Shown in pieces: positions 25,460-34,830 of a DNA stretch of 64,000 nucleotides; position 1 is the first letter of the stretch; each line of letters starts with the position of its first letter. This DNA comes from Spirosoma endbachense (GTDB taxonomy: Bacteria > Bacteroidota > Bacteroidia > Cytophagales > Spirosomataceae). The notes beneath the pieces were generated by a model. That model saw only the letters and a program-made list of their open reading frames with translations. It made no database searches and was not told the DNA's origin. The stretch spans positions 2,456,692 to 2,520,691 of the forward strand of contig NZ_CP045997.1 in assembly GCF_010233585.1 (NCBI RefSeq). Reading direction: 5' to 3'. A program made the position numbers and the translations under genes.

Positions 25460-26612
25460 GGAGCCGGGGTTGATAAACACCAGTAATTATCGCCACAATC
25501 TGATCAATCTCATCAAAGGTCAGTTCATAAAATAACGGCAGGCGAACCAGGCAATTTGTGTACATGTCTGAATAGACCAAGTCCCGGCCATCGTGTTTAG
25601 ATCGATAATAACCGCTTTTGTGCAGGCTCAGATAATGAAAAACCGCCAGAATGCCATTTTCTTTTAATGCATCGATTAGTGTACTTCGCTCCTCTATATT
25701 CTGACAAATCAAATAAAACATGTGGGCGTTATTGGTGGCATAGACTGGTATGTCAGGTAGCCGGACATAACCTGCCAAGGCGAGTGGCACCAATGACTGA
25801 TAGTAATAATTCCAGAGAGCGGTTCTCCGATTTTGAATTTGCTCGATATTTTCGAGTTGGGCATATAAAAAAGCAGATATGACTTCGGATGGCAGAAATG
25901 AAGAGCCTATATCGACCCACTCGTATTTGTTCACCTCCCCCCGAAAGAATTCACTGCGATTCGTGCCTTTTTCCCAAATAATTTCGGCCCGTCTGCTAAA
26001 TCGTTCTGCATTGACAACCAGCATTCCGCCTTCGCCGGAAATGATATTTTTTGTTTCATGGAATGAAAAAGCAGCCAAATGCCCAATTGAACCCAATGGT
26101 TTCCCTTTATAAAACGAATTGATGGCCTGCGCTGCGTCTTCAATAACCAGTAGGTTGTATTTATTGGCCAATGCCATCAGGCGATCCATATCGCAGGCAA
26201 TACCGGCATAATGAACTGGCACAATGGCTCTGGTACGATCTGTTATCAGACTTTCCAGCTTATCAATATCCAGATTTGGATTCGTCTGACTGCTATCCAC
26301 AAATACAACGTGTGCGCCCTGCCTGATAAATGCCAGGGCCGTCGATACAAATGTATATGATGGTACAATTACCTCATCGCCCGGCTGTATATCGGCCAAT
26401 ATTGCCGCCATTTCCAGCGCGTCGGTACAGGACGTTGTTAGGAGTACCTTTTTGAAGTGATATTTTTTCGTTAGAAACTGGTGACACTTGTGCGTATATA
26501 AACCATTGCCCGAAATTTTACCAGATCTAACCGCATCGGTTATATATTCTGTTTCCCTGCCCGAGAGGAAGGGTTTATTAAACGGAATTTTATACGGAAT
26601 CACAGCCAGCAA
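25431..26612 (-). CDS. wecE: dTDP-4-amino-4,6-dideoxygalactose transaminase
   Basis: A 393-residue PLP-dependent aminotransferase of the DegT/DnrJ/EryC1 family. It makes dTDP-4-amino-4,6-dideoxygalactose (dTDP-Fuc4N) from dTDP-4-keto-6-deoxyglucose. Match to WecE is close along the whole length: IPFNKPFLSGRETEYI, LLTTSCTDALEMAA, GDEVIVPSYTFVSTALAF, VPVHYAGIACDMD, SFHETKNIISGEGG (PLP Lys) and EKGTNRSEFFRGEVNKY. It is followed in the pathway by WecD, encoded just upstream with a 13-base overlap. The RmlA/RmlB enzymes needed to supply its substrate are not in the window. Confidence 0.93.
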   Translation of the reverse strand: MLAVIPYKIPFNKPFLSGRETEYITDAVRSGKISGNGLYTHKCHQFLTKKYHFKKVLLTTSCTDALEMAAILADIQPGDEVIVPSYTFVSTALAFIRQGAHVVFVDSSQTNPNLDIDKLESLITDRTRAIVPVHYAGIACDMDRLMALANKYNLLVIEDAAQAINSFYKGKPLGSIGHLAAFSFHETKNIISGEGGMLVVNAERFSRRAEIIWEKGTNRSEFFRGEVNKYEWVDIGSSFLPSEVISAFLYAQLENIEQIQNRRTALWNYYYQSLVPLALAGYVRLPDIPVYATNNAHMFYLICQNIEERSTLIDALKENGILAVFHYLSLHKSGYYRSKHDGRDLVYSDMYTNCLVRLPLFYELTFDEIDQIVAIITGVYQPRLHAEIVDHND

Positions 26613-27340
26613 TGATACACGTTCGACACGTTTTTTACACTGAATTGGTTTTTCTCATAGAACCGACAGGCCGTTTCGTTACCTCCCTGTGTGGTTACCT
26701 CAAGGCGCGTCATGCCAGAGCTTACGGCATACCGTTTTACGTGATTCAATAGGGCGGTGCCAATGCCCTTTCCCCGGTAGCGCATATCGGTTGCGATCAG
26801 CCCAATCACGCCCGTATTTTCATTTTGTTTGAGGCTAATAAAGCCCGTTATCGAATCACCCATATTGTGAATAAAAACCTCATCGGCTAATTCCCCTGAA
26901 ATGGAATTGTCGATCCACTGCCGGTATAATCGTTTGAAATTAGTCTCACCAAAATTTTGATCGACTCGATACCGTGAATACTTACCACTTTGGTAAGCGA
27001 GTTCATATAAGGGCTTTTTATCGTCAGTCACATCAAACTGTCGAATGAGGAACTTGGGTACTCTATAATCGTCGCCAAGGGTTAGTTCATAGATAATTTT
27101 ATGATCGACAAGTCGTCCGTTATATAGATTCATCACGTCCTGACTTACTGAAAAACCGGCATCACAAAAAACATAAAGGAGGTCATACTGCTGTTTGTGG
27201 GCGCTTTCGAGGACGGAGCTAAGTGAAAACAGGTTTTGTTGAGTCGTCACGCTTACCCTTCCTATTTTTCGCCGGAAAAATCTACTATCCCAATCAAGGA
27301 ATGTTATTTCAGCAATTGGAGTCGACAGAGTAAACGACAT
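26600..27340 (-). CDS. wecD: GNAT acetyltransferase, WecD-like (dTDP-fucosamine acetyltransferase)
   Basis: A 246-residue N-acetyltransferase that would acetylate the 4-amino group made by WecE, giving dTDP-Fuc4NAc. GVIGLIATDMRYRGKGIGTALL is the acetyl-CoA pyrophosphate loop (R/QxxGxG/A), and ACRFYEKNQFSVKNVSNVYH is the GNAT C-terminal motif in the WecD style. I placed the start at 27340 (MSFTLSTPIAEITFLDWDS), since the 27 residues upstream of it overlap the previous glycosyltransferase gene and look non-native. The assignment rests on GNAT motifs plus pairing with wecE. Confidence 0.82.
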   Translation of the reverse strand: MSFTLSTPIAEITFLDWDSRFFRRKIGRVSVTTQQNLFSLSSVLESAHKQQYDLLYVFCDAGFSVSQDVMNLYNGRLVDHKIIYELTLGDDYRVPKFLIRQFDVTDDKKPLYELAYQSGKYSRYRVDQNFGETNFKRLYRQWIDNSISGELADEVFIHNMGDSITGFISLKQNENTGVIGLIATDMRYRGKGIGTALLNHVKRYAVSSGMTRLEVTTQGGNETACRFYEKNQFSVKNVSNVYHCWL

Positions 27341-27345
27341 TACGA

Positions 27346-28593
27346 TCAGGCTGTAACTAAGTCCATAAGTTTGTTTATAAATGCCACCCGACCATAGGCT
27401 TGCAGGGCCATAGTACGACAACGACTCTGTAAAGCTACCTGGCTTGACACATCTCGGTTTACTACATGGGCTATACCCTTTGCCAGATCCTGAACATCAG
27501 CCAGTTTGGCGCGGTAGCCGGTTTGTTCAAAGATTACTAAGTCCTGCGCGACTCCTGTATCAAACGCCACAACCGGAGTACCACACATTAACGATTGGTT
27601 GATCATCATTGGACCAGAGTCCTCAACAGAAGGGCATATGAATACAGTAGCCGCCTGGTAGGCAATCACCAATTCGTCCTCGTCTAAATAGCCCAGATTC
27701 CTGACATTACCTTTCAGTCCTTTTGTTGGAAATTCGCCCGCTATCAACAGCGTAAACTCATCGGTAGGATTAGTAGTCAGAGCATCCAACAGTAGCTGCA
27801 TGCCTTTGCGCTTCTCTTTTAACGAGGATGCGCCAAAAAAGAGAACTGTCTTATCGGCAGGGACATTGAAATAACGCCGTGCCGCTGCCTTATCGCCCAG
27901 TGTAAATTTCTCTTCATCAACAAAGCCTACCAGTTTTAATACGTGTTTGTCACGGAATAACGACGACTGCTTTGCCCGTACAAAATCGCTTTGCGAAAAC
28001 GTAATCAGGCATAGGTCATCGGGTAAATATTTCTTCTTGAATGATAGGTTTTTCTCGGCAATCCACTTGTATTCGTCAGCCCGAATTGCCGGGCAGGAGG
28101 AACAGGAACGTGTATAGCCATCGCACGTCCAGGGGTAGTGGCATCCGCCCGTAAGGGGAGCATTATCAATGACGAGCCAGTAAATTTTAGCCTTAGTTAA
28201 CCGATGTAGTTCATGAATTATTTTGGCATTGATAAAGTCGGTGACCCAGTGAATGAAAATGACATCTGGTTTCTTAGGAATAAGTGCCAGAATCTTTTGG
28301 GCCGACACTACCGAGAGGGTTTCATACTTATTGTAGAAATAGTAGTCGTAAGCAAAAAGGTCGTCTGTCAGTTTTTTCTTGACTGATTTACGCTGAAACT
28401 TCCCAAGCGCATTATCGAACGAACTATCCTGATAGGCGATAATGCCTTCACCGCCTACCTTAGAATCTTTAACGACTAAATAAGACTGCAAGCCATTTTT
28501 CTGAAGTAATTGACTGAAATCAACGGCAAACTTCCCGGCGCCACTGTAATCTAGAGCAGACAGATTTAAAATAATTTTATCTGAGTGGGCCAT
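27346..28593 (-). CDS. Glycosyltransferase family 4
   Basis: A 415-residue GT-B enzyme. The N-terminal domain carries LNLSALDYSGAGKFAVDF. The characteristic block APLTGGCHYPWTCDGY then TRSCSSCPAI (about residues 145-170) has four Cys, as in a capsule-related GT4 subgroup. The donor domain has VLFFGASSLKEKRKGMQLLL and PSVEDSGPMMINQSLMCGTPVVAFDTG, with the conserved E and GTPVVA. It starts 14 bases after the next gene upstream. Sugar specificity unknown. Confidence 0.9.
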   Translation of the reverse strand: MAHSDKIILNLSALDYSGAGKFAVDFSQLLQKNGLQSYLVVKDSKVGGEGIIAYQDSSFDNALGKFQRKSVKKKLTDDLFAYDYYFYNKYETLSVVSAQKILALIPKKPDVIFIHWVTDFINAKIIHELHRLTKAKIYWLVIDNAPLTGGCHYPWTCDGYTRSCSSCPAIRADEYKWIAEKNLSFKKKYLPDDLCLITFSQSDFVRAKQSSLFRDKHVLKLVGFVDEEKFTLGDKAAARRYFNVPADKTVLFFGASSLKEKRKGMQLLLDALTTNPTDEFTLLIAGEFPTKGLKGNVRNLGYLDEDELVIAYQAATVFICPSVEDSGPMMINQSLMCGTPVVAFDTGVAQDLVIFEQTGYRAKLADVQDLAKGIAHVVNRDVSSQVALQSRCRTMALQAYGRVAFINKLMDLVTA

Positions 28594-28607
28594 GAACTGA
28601 ATTAGAG

Positions 28608-29531
28608 CTAACGGATACTTAGCCTGATTTTGACTGCTTTCAGTAATATTTTCTTCCAGAACGGCCTTTTCTGTGAATTAACGAAACGTTCAAATACATA
28701 CCAGTCAAACAGTTTATCCAGCTGTCGGGTAGGGTGAATGAGCGGAAACGTCATTTCATAAAGGGGAAGATTAGCCAGCAGATCGGCTTCATGGACAGTA
28801 TGTGTAGCGTCTGCATTAAAGCCAATATTTTTTATCAGATTAACTACCGGAACAATCGTTTTTCCGCCGTTAGCCCAACGGCTATACAACCATTGAAAGT
28901 CCCACACATCATCCGGGCGGCTAAGCTGATACTTCGTAAATTCTGCGCTGAAATGATTGAAATACATGGCTAGCGATAACGTGTTGCGTATCTTCTGTTT
29001 GCCAACCTGGGTTGCCCATTCATGCATTTCATAGTCAAAGGCTGCCCATGCTCTGCGCCACGAAGCCCAGCCATAACTGTGCCCCATGTAACTGAAAATG
29101 TAAGACTCCCGATGTATTGTCCACTGCTTGAGCGCGTTGGTGCCACTTATCATAAATACCCGTTCATCATCCTTATATTTTTCCAGCAAAGTGCGACAGT
29201 AAGGGAAAAAGCTTTGATCAGGCACGCAATCATCTTCCAGAACAATTCCGTCTTCAACCTGATCAAAAAACCATGTAATGGCTTCTGCCGGTCCACGCCC
29301 ACAACCTCTGTTGTCGGGCCTAAACAAGGTTTCAACAGTACAGGGCCAATCTATTTGATCGATCACTGCGCGAGCCGCCTGGCATCGTTCCTTATCCGCT
29401 GGTTTATCAGGTCGTGGGCCGTCGGCTGCTACAAACAACCGCCCGGGCTTCACGGTACGAAGCGCGTCCACCATCTGTTGAGTTTCGTCGGGCCGATTGA
29501 ATATGAGCAGTAAAATAGGTGTCTCAAACAT
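28608..29531 (-). CDS. Nucleotide-diphospho-sugar transferase, GT-A (GNT-I-like)
   Basis: A 307-residue GT-A glycosyltransferase-like protein. ILLLIFNRPDETQQMVDALR opens it, RLFVAADGPRPDKPAD is the nucleotide region, and NRGCGRGPAEAITWFFDQ then VEDGIVLEDDCVPDQSFF carries the EDD metal-binding motif. GHSYGWASWRRAW and DDVWDFQWLYSRW are family motifs. It is a close paralogue of the gene at 34830, which shares these blocks in the same order. Some databases label such proteins hemolytic-activation proteins; the fold and context favour a glycosyltransferase. Confidence 0.82.
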   Translation of the reverse strand: MFETPILLLIFNRPDETQQMVDALRTVKPGRLFVAADGPRPDKPADKERCQAARAVIDQIDWPCTVETLFRPDNRGCGRGPAEAITWFFDQVEDGIVLEDDCVPDQSFFPYCRTLLEKYKDDERVFMISGTNALKQWTIHRESYIFSYMGHSYGWASWRRAWAAFDYEMHEWATQVGKQKIRNTLSLAMYFNHFSAEFTKYQLSRPDDVWDFQWLYSRWANGGKTIVPVVNLIKNIGFNADATHTVHEADLLANLPLYEMTFPLIHPTRQLDKLFDWYVFERFVNSQKRPFWKKILLKAVKIRLSIR

Positions 29532-29532
29532 A

Positions 29533-30384
29533 CTATTGTTCAGGCTTAGGTGGAACCAGCCTTCGTTTCAATGCAACCAGTTCAATGGCACTTTTATAAA
29601 TAAAGTGGATTGCTGCATGGAGCATTTTTTTTGATTTGACCCATTCCCAAAGCTGTAATTCTGCTTTTTTAACTTTCCAGGCTTCATAATCGGCCAACAC
29701 TCTTTCGGGAAAAAACTGCCGGAGTATTTGTTGAATCTCGCTTTGTGATTGTTGATTAAATGCATGACTGTTCGACAACCCATTCAGGTTATAATCAGTG
29801 ACTATTGTATCAATAACAGCTATCGTACACTGGTGTAAGATTAGTGCGCGAATCCAGAATTCGTAATCGCCATGAATCTTATAGGCTTCACTATAAGGCC
29901 CCAATTTTTCGAATAAAACTCGTTTAATAAAGGTGGCCTGATGAGGAATGGTGGCACCATAAAATGATTGTAATGTTAGCTCATTGGTTGGTTTATAGGT
30001 GTGAATTATACGCCCGGCTTTAGATATGTAGCAACCACCAATCAGCAGGTCAGCCATTTGCTCGTTCGCAAAACACCGTTCGAGTACGTGTTCATCAGCT
30101 AACCAATCGCCTGAATTCAGAAATAAACAGTACTGCCCAGTAGCCCGTTCGATTCCTTTGTTCATAGCATGGTAAATACCTCGATCCGGCTCCGAGATCC
30201 AGCAGTGAATGCTATGATCAAACAAACTGATTACTTCTTTACTACCATCAACTGATCCTCCATCAATCAGTATATATTCAATATTGGTGAAAGTCTGGCT
30301 TATTACACTTTTTATAGTCTTCTCTAAACCGTATTTATCGTTGAGATTAATTGTGATTATTGATATTTTTTCAGCTTCATTCAT
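29533..30384 (-). CDS. Glycosyltransferase family 2
   Basis: A 283-residue GT-A enzyme with the same signature set as the genes at 24650 and 31970: ISIITINLNDKYGLEKTIKSV, YILIDGGSVDGSKEV, SEPDRGIYHAMNKGI and CLFLNSGDWL. PHQATFIKRVLFEKLGPYSE is shared most closely with the gene at 31970. Its C-terminal 60 residues are basic and variable. It starts 1 base away from the paralogue upstream in the sequence and 23 bases from the GT11-like gene. Confidence 0.9.
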   Translation of the reverse strand: MNEAEKISIITINLNDKYGLEKTIKSVISQTFTNIEYILIDGGSVDGSKEVISLFDHSIHCWISEPDRGIYHAMNKGIERATGQYCLFLNSGDWLADEHVLERCFANEQMADLLIGGCYISKAGRIIHTYKPTNELTLQSFYGATIPHQATFIKRVLFEKLGPYSEAYKIHGDYEFWIRALILHQCTIAVIDTIVTDYNLNGLSNSHAFNQQSQSEIQQILRQFFPERVLADYEAWKVKKAELQLWEWVKSKKMLHAAIHFIYKSAIELVALKRRLVPPKPEQ

Positions 30385-30407
30385 CCGCTTTAAATATCAC
30401 GACTCTT

Positions 30408-31241
30408 TTACAATGTGTATCGCTTAAAATTGGATAGGGTTAGCTCAGCATCTTTGCTTTCAACAACGCACAATGGCACATCGCCGTAGAAGGATGCCCA
30501 GCCGGAAAATGTGCTCGGCGGCCCAATCAAATAATCGCACTTAGCCAAAAGATACAGATCGACAATTACTTCGTTGGTACTGATATACGCGGTCTCGGAC
30601 TGAAACAAGTTTTTGTTTATCGGCTCATCAGAGCAGAGAATGAAGCCAACACTCTGGTTCTTGAACAAGCGTTTGGCTTGCTCGATATAGTTCATGTATG
30701 TCAGGTCGTCAAAGTAATACTCACCTGATTTCCAGTCTTTGTAATCGCCCTTGCGGAGATGAATACCCACCAGAAGTGAACCCTTCTCTTTTAGGCTGAC
30801 GATGATACGATCTACTTGCTTTATATACTTTGTTTTGGGACTAAACAGGCTCCTGATGGTGGCCTGATTGCGTTGTACATCGATCGAACTTCTGAAGCCC
30901 TCACCCTCTAAAAGCAACCAGTTTTTTTTACCTCGTCTCAAATCGTTTAGTTCTGTATGGACCCAGCCTACCTGATACTCATCAAATAACGGACGGCTCC
31001 TAAAAATGGTGATGGTCTGCTTTATCCCCCGAAGACACTTGGAGAAGATCCATTGTAAACGTTTACTGTTGACAACAAAAATGCGATTTCTGGCAAATAA
31101 GGAGGCTGAAAAATAGATTGCATCATAGCCCAAAACCGCATTCAATAACGTTTCATGGCGACTTAAGCAGTAGGCAGTAGCATGGGCCGAAATAAGAAGT
31201 TTATTGCCAAGCTGGCCGCTACTCTTTTGTACGATCACCAT
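30408..31241 (-). CDS. GT11-like glycosyltransferase (fucosyltransferase family)
   Basis: A 277-residue protein resembling alpha-1,2-fucosyltransferases of family GT11. The start SSGQLGNKLLISAHATAY matches the family's GQLGNQ-type nucleotide motif, and LLVGIHLRKGDYKDW (about residue 155) is the HxRxGDY donor-binding motif. SVGFILCSDEP and YLIGPPSTFSGWASFYGDVPL follow the family pattern (SnSTFSWWAA in relatives). A GDP-fucose pathway is not present in the window, so the donor sugar may be supplied from elsewhere or differ. Confidence 0.72.
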   Translation of the reverse strand: MVIVQKSSGQLGNKLLISAHATAYCLSRHETLLNAVLGYDAIYFSASLFARNRIFVVNSKRLQWIFSKCLRGIKQTITIFRSRPLFDEYQVGWVHTELNDLRRGKKNWLLLEGEGFRSSIDVQRNQATIRSLFSPKTKYIKQVDRIIVSLKEKGSLLVGIHLRKGDYKDWKSGEYYFDDLTYMNYIEQAKRLFKNQSVGFILCSDEPINKNLFQSETAYISTNEVIVDLYLLAKCDYLIGPPSTFSGWASFYGDVPLCVVESKDAELTLSNFKRYTL

Positions 31242-31255
31242 TCGACTCTTTTTAC

Positions 31256-31963
31256 CTATTTGAAAAAATAGCCCTCAACCTGAAGCAGTTCGCCTGTTTC
31301 GTAATTGCGGTGGCCACCATCTATGAGTTTGAGTTTGTAACCGTTTTCTCGAAGCAGATTCAGCATATCGTCCAGCAGTGTCTCACCCTCATACAAAGGC
31401 CGAAGTGATAGCTCCATCTGAAAACCACTGATTTTATCCAATGATTTCAAACAACCCTCGAATACTTGACGCTCAAAGCCCTGTGTGTCGATTTTTATAT
31501 AAAGATTCTTACCCGGACTGTAATACTGGCCGACAAATGTGTCGATTGTCTGCACCTGAATTGGCTCCTGTTTTGTGTAAATAGAATCGGGCGCACTTTC
31601 GACATGTAGAGGCAGTATATTCAATACTGAACTACTGTAAGAATTTGCTGACACGTTAATAGTGGCGGTTCCTGTATAGTCGCCGATGCCGGAATGAACA
31701 GCGTCCCAATCAGGGTCGGTAGCCGATTTAGCCAGTAGCTGGCGATATACATCGGCCATTGGCTCGAATGAAACCAGCTTTCCCTTATAGCCCAGTGCCC
31801 TCACTCGTTGCCCAAACTGCCCGGCATTGGCTCCAACATCAAAAATTAAGTTTATCTGATAGGCGTTGAGCAGGTCGAGCCATTGCCTGGCTATGGGATC
31901 GGTGGGCAGATGCACAATATCATAGCCAAAACGTCGGGCGATCTTTTTCAGTAGTCTCCTCAC
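31256..31963 (-). CDS. FkbM family methyltransferase
   Basis: A 235-residue SAM-dependent methyltransferase. LIFDVGANAGQFGQRVRALG is motif I, GKLVSFEPMADVYRQLL gives the SAM ribose Glu, and NLYIKIDTQGFERQVFEG is the FkbM hallmark (IKIDTQG). It is shorter than the other two FkbM proteins of the locus and starts with a basic segment (MRRLLKKIARRFGYDIV) typical of this subgroup. It probably O-methylates a glycan sugar. Neighbouring genes lie 6-15 bases away on either side. Confidence 0.88.
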   Translation of the reverse strand: MRRLLKKIARRFGYDIVHLPTDPIARQWLDLLNAYQINLIFDVGANAGQFGQRVRALGYKGKLVSFEPMADVYRQLLAKSATDPDWDAVHSGIGDYTGTATINVSANSYSSSVLNILPLHVESAPDSIYTKQEPIQVQTIDTFVGQYYSPGKNLYIKIDTQGFERQVFEGCLKSLDKISGFQMELSLRPLYEGETLLDDMLNLLRENGYKLKLIDGGHRNYETGELLQVEGYFFK

Positions 31964-31969
31964 CGTTTT

Positions 31970-32815
31970 CTAATAAAGAGTACGCTGAATAACCCGTTTT
32001 ATCCGGCGCAGAAACACACCTAAACGAATAAAACCTATACGGTCCAAAAAGTGATAAACGCGATATTCGTTACTCTGCCTCCATCGTAAAGTTTGCGTTT
32101 CAAGCTGATCGAGACGCTCATAATCAGGCAGAAAAAGCGGGTATTCATTTGCTAAAACCGCAAGTTGCTCCCGCCGTGGCAGCGATTCCGTAGCCGAATT
32201 GCAACTTATACCGTCCATGTTGAAATAAGCAATTGTTCCCTGATAGTGTTGATATGTACAACCGTACTTCAATAAAGCCTCCAGAAAAAAGAGCCAATCC
32301 GACGCGATTTTTAGTGTTTCGTTATACAATCCCACTTTATCGAACAAAGTCCGACGGATAAAGGTAGCCTGATGGGGCAGCGTTCCTAAAAACAAGGTCT
32401 TAGCCGTAAGCCGGTCGGGTGAGGGAACGTGCCATTTAATGGCGTTCTCCTGGGTATTATAAAAGTACACATCGCCCGCAACGATATCGGCCTCTGGGTT
32501 TTGGGCGAATACGTTTTCAAGAATTGTAGGGGTGGCAAGCCAGTCGCCCGAATTCAGAAACAGGCAATAGTCACCCGTTGCTTTTTGTATGCCCTTATTC
32601 ATGGCGTGGTAGATACCCTTATCCGGCTCCGAGACCCAACTGTTGATAAACGTTTCATAATTCCGAATCACTTGCTGACTGTCATCTTGGGAACCCCCAT
32701 CGATCACTACGTAGTCGAGGTTACGATACGATTGGTTAGCAACGCTTTCAATTGTCTTTTTTAAGCCTGCTGCGTTGTTGAGGTTGATCGTTATTATCGT
32801 CAGTTTAACTGGCAT
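31970..32815 (-). CDS. Glycosyltransferase family 2
   Basis: A 281-residue GT-A enzyme, the third of the close paralogue set. LTIITINLNNAAGLKKTIES, YVVIDGGSQDDSQQV, SEPDKGIYHAMNKGIQKATG and CLFLNSGDWL are present, followed by LPHQATFIRRTLFDKVGLYNE and a DWLFFLEALL catalytic block. YFNMDGISCNS near the C-terminus matches the similar position in the gene at 24650. It probably arose by duplication within the locus. Confidence 0.9.
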   Translation of the reverse strand: MPVKLTIITINLNNAAGLKKTIESVANQSYRNLDYVVIDGGSQDDSQQVIRNYETFINSWVSEPDKGIYHAMNKGIQKATGDYCLFLNSGDWLATPTILENVFAQNPEADIVAGDVYFYNTQENAIKWHVPSPDRLTAKTLFLGTLPHQATFIRRTLFDKVGLYNETLKIASDWLFFLEALLKYGCTYQHYQGTIAYFNMDGISCNSATESLPRREQLAVLANEYPLFLPDYERLDQLETQTLRWRQSNEYRVYHFLDRIGFIRLGVFLRRIKRVIQRTLY

Positions 32816-32823
32816 TATTCGGT

Positions 32824-33789
32824 TTATCCGCGAAGGCCCGCACCCGTGTACTTATAGAAATAATATTTGTGGAGGGGAACATAAACAGATTTTATCCAGT
32901 CTTTGATTTTCAAGTGCTGATGAAGACGTAGATAGATAAAACAGGCTATCACCATTGTCCAAGGCTTTTCCTGCTTGTAGTAAGTAACGAATTTATTTAT
33001 GGCTTTCACTCGGGTCAAATTATCAAAGTTATTGAGTATCAGCGATATATTCTCGTATTGCCACGAAAAGTTTTTTAGTTTCTTGCCCATCAACAGCGAT
33101 TTAAAGACCCTAAATAATAATTGATACGGCTTTAGATATTCATACTCAACGGGTTTGAAATCCTGGCGGCCAACAGTAGTATCGTGTCTTCGCCAGTATG
33201 TGGCCGGTTGATCTATTTTTTTTGCCTGACCAACCGACAGAGCTGTTAAGCCCACCAGCCAATCGTATATAAAATCGATTTGATGAAGGTTTTTTAAACC
33301 AAGCAACACATCCTTTTTAAATAGAACACTATGACCGGGTGCAAGACCCATCCAAACTAAATCGATTAATGTATGGTCGGGTACGGCAAATCTACCTGTC
33401 ACCGTTAGCTTCGAGTCCGTTATGAATGAATCAGAATACACAAAACAGCAGTCTTTGTCGTGTAGCGCCTTGACATATAGGTCCAGCTTATCCTGCTGCC
33501 AAACATCATCCTGATCCGAGATGGCTATATAATCGCCTGAAGCCTTAAAAAAAGCAGTGATAAAGTTTTGATTAAGCCCCAGGCGTTGGCTATTCTGATG
33601 TGATTTGATGCAGGCGTTAAGGATCTTGTACTCTTCGATAATCTGCCACGTATCATCAGTTGACTGGTCATCCTGAATCAATATTTCGTAGGGCATAAAA
33701 CTCTGATTCAGAAGCGAATCAAGTTGTTCCCGCAAGTACAGCCCACCATTATAGGTACACAACACGACAGACACCTTAACCGAACTCAT
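32824..33789 (-). CDS. Glycosyltransferase family 2 (rhamnosyltransferase-like)
   Basis: A 321-residue GT-A enzyme of a different GT2 subgroup from its neighbours. VSVVLCTYNGGLYLREQLDSL, ILIQDDQSTDDTWQII and YIAISDQDDVWQQDKLDLY (DQDD, about residue 92) are the hallmarks of the rhamnosyltransferase-like branch, together with GHSVLFKKDVL and YDWLVGLTAL. A basic C-terminal tail follows. The donor is not determinable; no dTDP-rhamnose genes are seen in the window. Confidence 0.9.
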   Translation of the reverse strand: MSSVKVSVVLCTYNGGLYLREQLDSLLNQSFMPYEILIQDDQSTDDTWQIIEEYKILNACIKSHQNSQRLGLNQNFITAFFKASGDYIAISDQDDVWQQDKLDLYVKALHDKDCCFVYSDSFITDSKLTVTGRFAVPDHTLIDLVWMGLAPGHSVLFKKDVLLGLKNLHQIDFIYDWLVGLTALSVGQAKKIDQPATYWRRHDTTVGRQDFKPVEYEYLKPYQLLFRVFKSLLMGKKLKNFSWQYENISLILNNFDNLTRVKAINKFVTYYKQEKPWTMVIACFIYLRLHQHLKIKDWIKSVYVPLHKYYFYKYTGAGLRG

Positions 33790-33798
33790 ATATTCTTA

Positions 33799-34830
33799 TC
33801 AATCGTTGTCTACTACGAGTTTACTTCGTTGCCCCCGAATAATACCCCGTCTGAAATACGGCGGTTGAATATGTTTATCATGAACAAAGATCATGTAGCC
33901 GTCCGAAAATTCAGTTTCATATCCGTAGTCATTCAGAATATTTTTTATATCCTCGGCATCCTTGTTTTTATGATATGTGCAGCAAGCTATACGTATAGCA
34001 GGGCCAGTCAGAAAAAAATCTTTATTTCCATTGAGAACCTTTATTTCATCGCCTTCAATATCGATTTTGATAAAAATCTCACCCTGGCTTTTGTCGGCCA
34101 CACAGGAAGCAAGCGTTGTTTGATTGCCAGAATCTACATCCGAAACGAACTTGTTAATTAGCACAACTCTGTCCTGATACGGCTCGAATGTGGCCCTCAA
34201 CGCATTAGTCCACATTTCATCTGATTCAAACAGATAAACATTGCGTGCTTTATCAATATTATCTAACGCAAATATTCCTTCTGCGGCACCAATGTCAAGT
34301 ATGGTATCACCCTGTTTAACATGAAATGCCTTTGTTTGATACTGATGAGGGGCTTTCTCATAGTAGCCCCCTCCTAAAATGCCTTGCTCTTCAACCAGAC
34401 TAATGTAGGTATCTCTAACCTGATCTATATGCCAATCGGCTGGAAAATATAGTTTTTTATTATGTCGATGAATAACATAAGGAAGGCCTTTTGTTGAATC
34501 AACTCCACAAACTAAAGGCGCAAGGCTATTTATTTTTCGGTAAGGAAAAAGGGCTATTGTGCCAATTTCTTTCAAAAAGAATAGCTCGTGGAGGTAATCG
34601 TCATTAGGATGGTTGTTATAATAATCTAGAATTTTAAAATAAAGTAATTCTAGTTGAGTGGCTCTCAATCGATAATTCACGGCCGATAGCTCTGCTTGCG
34701 TAACCCTTAATTCGGACTTATAATCGTATTTACTAAGATAAGCGAGATTCTTCAACAGATTGAAAAGGCTAACAGATTTAATCCTGAGGAGGTATTTGTT
34801 AAGCCTTGATGTGATCGAGTACTTCGCCAT
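33799..34830 (-). CDS. FkbM family methyltransferase
   Basis: A 343-residue methyltransferase with a long N-terminal part (about 165 residues) before the SAM domain. DTILDIGAAEGIFALDNID is motif I, NVYLFESDEMWTNALRATFE holds the acidic residue of beta-2, and IFIKIDIEGDEIKVLNG is the FkbM hallmark. The C-terminal half is like sugar O-methyltransferases, and the N-terminal half may bind the glycan. It overlaps the upstream paralogous glycosyltransferase gene by 1 base (TAATG-type junction). Confidence 0.85.
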   Translation of the reverse strand: MAKYSITSRLNKYLLRIKSVSLFNLLKNLAYLSKYDYKSELRVTQAELSAVNYRLRATQLELLYFKILDYYNNHPNDDYLHELFFLKEIGTIALFPYRKINSLAPLVCGVDSTKGLPYVIHRHNKKLYFPADWHIDQVRDTYISLVEEQGILGGGYYEKAPHQYQTKAFHVKQGDTILDIGAAEGIFALDNIDKARNVYLFESDEMWTNALRATFEPYQDRVVLINKFVSDVDSGNQTTLASCVADKSQGEIFIKIDIEGDEIKVLNGNKDFFLTGPAIRIACCTYHKNKDAEDIKNILNDYGYETEFSDGYMIFVHDKHIQPPYFRRGIIRGQRSKLVVDND

